Assembly: GCF_003428625.2 (NCBI RefSeq)
Contig: NZ_QVQT02000002.1
Location: forward strand, 779,026 to 843,025
DNA from: Paracidobacterium acidisoli
GTDB taxonomy: Bacteria > Acidobacteriota > Terriglobia > Terriglobales > Acidobacteriaceae
Reading direction: 5' to 3'
DNA: 64,000 nucleotides
Part shown: positions 61,109 through 64,000 of the stretch, piece after piece
Layout: every line of letters starts with the position of its first letter
Numbering within the stretch: position 1 is the stretch's first letter
Position numbers and translations under genes: made by a program
Notes under the pieces: generated by a model
Told to the model about the DNA's origin: nothing
Databases searched by the model: none
What the model saw: the letters and a program-made list of their open reading frames with translations, nothing else

Positions 61109-63781
61109 ATGAAGGAGAGCGAAATGCCGAACGGGGAAATGTTGAACCGGGAAAACTCCCTGATATGGAACCGCCGCGAATTTGTAACTGCGATGGCGAC
61201 GATTGCAGCCGCGACGATGGCGCGGGGCGAGTCGCTGGCGCTGCCTTCGGGGACGCAGCGCGATGTGTATATCGTTCCGAACTTTCATCCGGCGAGCTGC
61301 GGCTGGCTGACGACCTTCTCGAAGGAGCGGATTTACTGCGCGAACAGCTACCTGAGCCATCTGGATCGGGTGCGGGACGATCCGAATTACGAGTTTGTGC
61401 TCTCGGAGATCAACAACATCATCGCGATCATGAACTTTCAGCCGCAGAGGATTCCGGAGCTGAAGCAGAGGGTCGCGGAGAAGCGCGTGGAGCTGGTGAA
61501 CGCCTTCTTTCTCGAATCGGGAGTGAATCTGTCGGGCGGCGAGGCGCTGGTGCGGCTGGGCGTGATGGGGCAGCGCTGGTACCGGAAGATGTTCGGGCTG
61601 ACGCCGCGATTCGCGTGGAATATCGATACGTGCGGCATCCACGACCAGATGCCGCAGATCGCCTCGGGGCTGGGTCTGGAGGCGATGATTTATACGCGCA
61701 GGAATCCGACGGGGAGGAGCCTTTACTGGAGCGTGGCGCCGGATGGCTCGAAGATTCTGACGCTGTGTCCGGGGAGTTATACGGATGCGGGAAGTATCTT
61801 CTCGACGAAGACGCCGCTGACGGGCGCGCAGTTGCATGAGCTGGAGACGTTCTTCGAGAAGAAGGACGGCATTACGCCCGCGGGTGCTCCGGTGATGGTG
61901 CTGGGCGGCAGCCAGGATTATTCGCTGGCGCCGACGGTGAAGGAGTATCCGAGCAAATTTCTGCAGCAGTGGCGGGAGGCAGAGCCGGGACGAAAGGTTC
62001 GCTTTACGACGCTGAGCAAATATGTCGATGTGATCCGGCCGGAGATCGATGCGGGACGGATTTCGATTCCGGTATTTCATGGCGGCACGGCGTACGACTT
62101 CGACGCGTTCTGGATCGAGAATCAGACGGTGAAGAGCTGGTATCGCCGCGACGAGCAGGCGCTGCAGGCGGCGGAGGCGCTGGCGACGATTGCCAGCCTG
62201 ACGGCGAAGCATGTGTATCCCGCGCAGGCGCTCAACGATGCGTGGGTGCTGATGTGTCTGAACATGGACCGGAACACGATCTGGGGCTCGGCAGGCGGGA
62301 TGGTCTTTGTGAGCGAGCAGTCGTGGGATGTGCAGGACCGCATGATGTGGGTGAAGAAGACCACCGGTGATGCCTTCGAGTCGGCGGGCGCGAGCCTGGT
62401 GAAAGAGGGCAGCAATGTGGGTCTGTTCAATCCGCTGAACTGGAGGCGGAACGATCCGGTGGCGCTGCGGCTGCCGCAGGGTAAGAGCCTGGAAGGGGTG
62501 GCATGTGAGGCGCTCGAAGATGGGTCGGTGCTGTGCCAGGTCGATATGCCATCGGTGAGCGTGGGAGGATGGCGGCTCTCGGACAAGGCTCCTGCAGCAG
62601 CAGTACCGGCTGAGGTGGCGGAGACGATCGAGACGAAATACTACGTAGTGAAGATGGATGCGGCGACGGGCGATGTGGCGAGCCTGAAGCTGAAGGCGAC
62701 GGGGCGCGAGCTGCTGGCGGGCGCGGCGAATCGCATTCTCGCCGAGCGGCCGAGAAAGAAGCCGGACGATGCGGGCGATCACATGCCGCCGATTCCGGAG
62801 CAGGAGCGGCTGGCGACTTCGGCGGAGGGTCCGTCGAGTATTCAGGTGATGAAGGGCGCAGTGGCGACGACGATTGTGGTGTCGGGAAAGTTTTATGGCG
62901 GCGGCACGCTGCGGCGCTCGATACGGCTTTACCACGATCATCCGCGGATCGATTTCGAGACGGAGCTGAACGATATTCCGAATTACACGGTGGTGTTCGC
63001 GCAGTTCCCTCTCGCGGAGGATATTCCGGAGGTGAGGCGCGGGATTCCGTATGGGTTTTCGCACGGGGCGTGGTCGGCTCCGAACCCGGAGCGGCATGGA
63101 TGGACGAAGGGGATTGTGCCGGCGGTACGGTGGACCGATTATTCGCTGACGGGTGGAGGCGGGATTGCGCTCTTCGACCGCGGGCTGAGCGGACGCGAGC
63201 TGGATGAGCGGACCGCGGCGATTTACCTGATCAATGCGGAAGACAAGTACTGGGGCTATGAGAATGCGTGGCTGAGCGGCAGGGGACGACATCTTATGCC
63301 GTATGCGCTGCTTCCCCACCAGGAGGGATGGGAGCAGGCGGCGATTCCGCAGGCGGCGTGGGAGTATAACCGCGAGCCGGTGGTGATTGCGGGACGGGCG
63401 AAGATGGAGCCGAAGTCGTATCTGACCACGTCGGGCAATGTGGTGGTGGAGGCGATGCGCCGCGAGGGCGATCACATCGAGGTTCGGCTGGCAGAGTGCT
63501 TTGGCGTGGCGGGCGAGGCGGAGGTAAGGCTGCTGCTGCCGCACAACGGCGTCACATTCACGGACCTGGCGGGACGGAAGATATCGAGCGGAGGCAAATC
63601 CTCACGGTACAGCTTTCCGGTGCGTCCGCAGCAGATTGTGACGCTGCACTTTGAGACGAGCACGAGCGTGGCCGAGCCCGAGCCGGTGACAAAGTGGGAT
63701 GCATTTGTGCCGGAGCAGAAGCATCCGGCGCTGGATACGTACGATGCGAGCCTGATCGGGCATCCGCCCTTTGGCGAGTAG
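61109..63781 (+). CDS. GH38-like alpha-mannosidase family protein, Tat-exported
   Basis: 890 residues starting at ATG 61109 (MKESEMPNGE); the twin-arginine-like signal NRREFVTAMATIAAATMARG follows at about 21-40. The GH38 N-terminal domain begins at about 51 with YIVPNFHPASCGWLTTFSKE, where GH38 enzymes usually have an H-x-D-x-x-W zinc motif; here the Asp position is Ala. The nucleophile motif is kept as FAWNIDTCG (Asp near 172), and the middle three-helix and C-terminal beta domains are recognisable (GREL, RIDFETELND). It should hydrolyse alpha-mannosides. The altered metal motif makes activity or metal use uncertain. Divergent from an SGNH esterase. Confidence 0.85.
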   Translation: MKESEMPNGEMLNRENSLIWNRREFVTAMATIAAATMARGESLALPSGTQRDVYIVPNFHPASCGWLTTFSKERIYCANSYLSHLDRVRDDPNYEFVLSEINNIIAIMNFQPQRIPELKQRVAEKRVELVNAFFLESGVNLSGGEALVRLGVMGQRWYRKMFGLTPRFAWNIDTCGIHDQMPQIASGLGLEAMIYTRRNPTGRSLYWSVAPDGSKILTLCPGSYTDAGSIFSTKTPLTGAQLHELETFFEKKDGITPAGAPVMVLGGSQDYSLAPTVKEYPSKFLQQWREAEPGRKVRFTTLSKYVDVIRPEIDAGRISIPVFHGGTAYDFDAFWIENQTVKSWYRRDEQALQAAEALATIASLTAKHVYPAQALNDAWVLMCLNMDRNTIWGSAGGMVFVSEQSWDVQDRMMWVKKTTGDAFESAGASLVKEGSNVGLFNPLNWRRNDPVALRLPQGKSLEGVACEALEDGSVLCQVDMPSVSVGGWRLSDKAPAAAVPAEVAETIETKYYVVKMDAATGDVASLKLKATGRELLAGAANRILAERPRKKPDDAGDHMPPIPEQERLATSAEGPSSIQVMKGAVATTIVVSGKFYGGGTLRRSIRLYHDHPRIDFETELNDIPNYTVVFAQFPLAEDIPEVRRGIPYGFSHGAWSAPNPERHGWTKGIVPAVRWTDYSLTGGGGIALFDRGLSGRELDERTAAIYLINAEDKYWGYENAWLSGRGRHLMPYALLPHQEGWEQAAIPQAAWEYNREPVVIAGRAKMEPKSYLTTSGNVVVEAMRREGDHIEVRLAECFGVAGEAEVRLLLPHNGVTFTDLAGRKISSGGKSSRYSFPVRPQQIVTLHFETSTSVAEPEPVTKWDAFVPEQKHPALDTYDASLIGHPPFGE

Positions 63782-63845
63782 CGGGCGGCGGCGCAGAGGC
63801 ACAACACGGCGACAGGAAACGAGCAACAGCGAAGGACAGACAGCG

Positions 63846-64000
63846 ATGAAGAATCCGAATCCCGACCCGGCAAAGCATAAGGAGATTCCGCTCTTTCACA
63901 CGGAGGACTGGCACTTTGAGGATTTCGTCATCGGCGAGCGGATGCGGTCGATCCGGCGCACGATCTCAGAGGGCGAGAGCATGGCGTTCAACGCGCTGGT
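63846..64000 (+). CDS. MaoC-like dehydratase (3' truncated by window end)
   Basis: The start is ATG 63846 with CGAAGGACAGACAG upstream. The visible 51 codons read MKNPNPDPAKHKEIPLFH, then EDWHFEDFVIGERMRS, then IRRTISEGESMAFNALV. The DF-x-I-G and T-I-S/T-E patterns start a MaoC-like hot-dog domain, as in the gene at 42798. It follows the GH38 gene by 65 bp on the same strand. The rest lies outside the window. Confidence 0.7.
   Translation, partial: MKNPNPDPAKHKEIPLFHTEDWHFEDFVIGERMRSIRRTISEGESMAFNAL

Overview
The window (GC-rich apart from one gene and the operators) reads as a chromosome segment of an Acidobacteriota bacterium, most likely class Terriglobia. The basis is an ADOP-type orphan permease, two giant Oar-like TonB receptors with an N-terminal carboxypeptidase-regulatory-like domain, VCBS/DUF1080 and heptaheme-TPR proteins, many Tat-exported sugar enzymes, and abundant small palindromic intergenic repeats. 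The assignment is inference from gene content. No tRNA, rRNA, CRISPR array, transposase or prophage gene was seen.

Layout. 1-10190: secreted GH3 glycosidase (5' truncated), an MBL-fold diiron-type protein, an ADOP permease with a possible small RNA behind it, and a 1075-residue secreted GH5/42-like hydrolase. 10490-13138: a less GC-rich insertion carrying a TIR/nucleoside-deoxyribosyltransferase-like protein (defence candidate), then an exported PPC/DUF296 protein. 13342-39288: a sugar or sugar-acid oxidation region with an enolase-family dehydratase, c-type cytochrome, cupin, transketolase-like enzyme, NAD epimerase, MmsA-type aldehyde dehydrogenase, SMP-30 lactonase, IclR regulator, IolE-like Tat-exported isomerase, two SDRs, PQQ dehydrogenase with a fused haem domain, heptaheme cytochrome, TonB receptor and a DUF1080/VCBS protein. 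39471-42791: copper module (Cys/His/Met-rich protein, CopA, CopB). 42798-52483: a MaoC dehydratase, two solute-binding-protein homologues without signal peptides, a class III CoA-transferase, IclR and GntR regulators, then an L-fucose module (RhaT-type permease, L-fuconate dehydratase, GH29 fucosidase). 52617-64000: a second TonB receptor, TPR and heptaheme-TPR proteins, an SGNH hydrolase, a GH38-like mannosidase and the start of another MaoC protein.

How it works together. Eight copies of one operator, a TTGC-type 15-17 bp palindrome usually followed after 4 bp by a third half-site, lie upstream of the cytochrome c, transketolase, lactonase, isomerase (with iclR), SDR, PQQ dehydrogenase, TonB receptor and VCBS genes. 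This ties genes spread over 24 kb into one predicted IclR regulon: outer-membrane uptake, periplasmic oxidation through PQQ and cytochromes, lactone opening, isomerisation and dehydrogenation, and CoA-linked aldehyde oxidation. The substrate is unknown. A second operator type (TTTACATGT core) is shared by the second TonB receptor and the divergent SGNH/GH38 pair.

Most gene 3' ends are followed by mosaics of five or six hairpin repeat modules. One module, about 40 bp long, occurs nested inside the loops of three other modules, with compensatory changes in its stem. This looks like a very small mobile or templated element and is, with the IclR regulon, the most interesting signal in the window.
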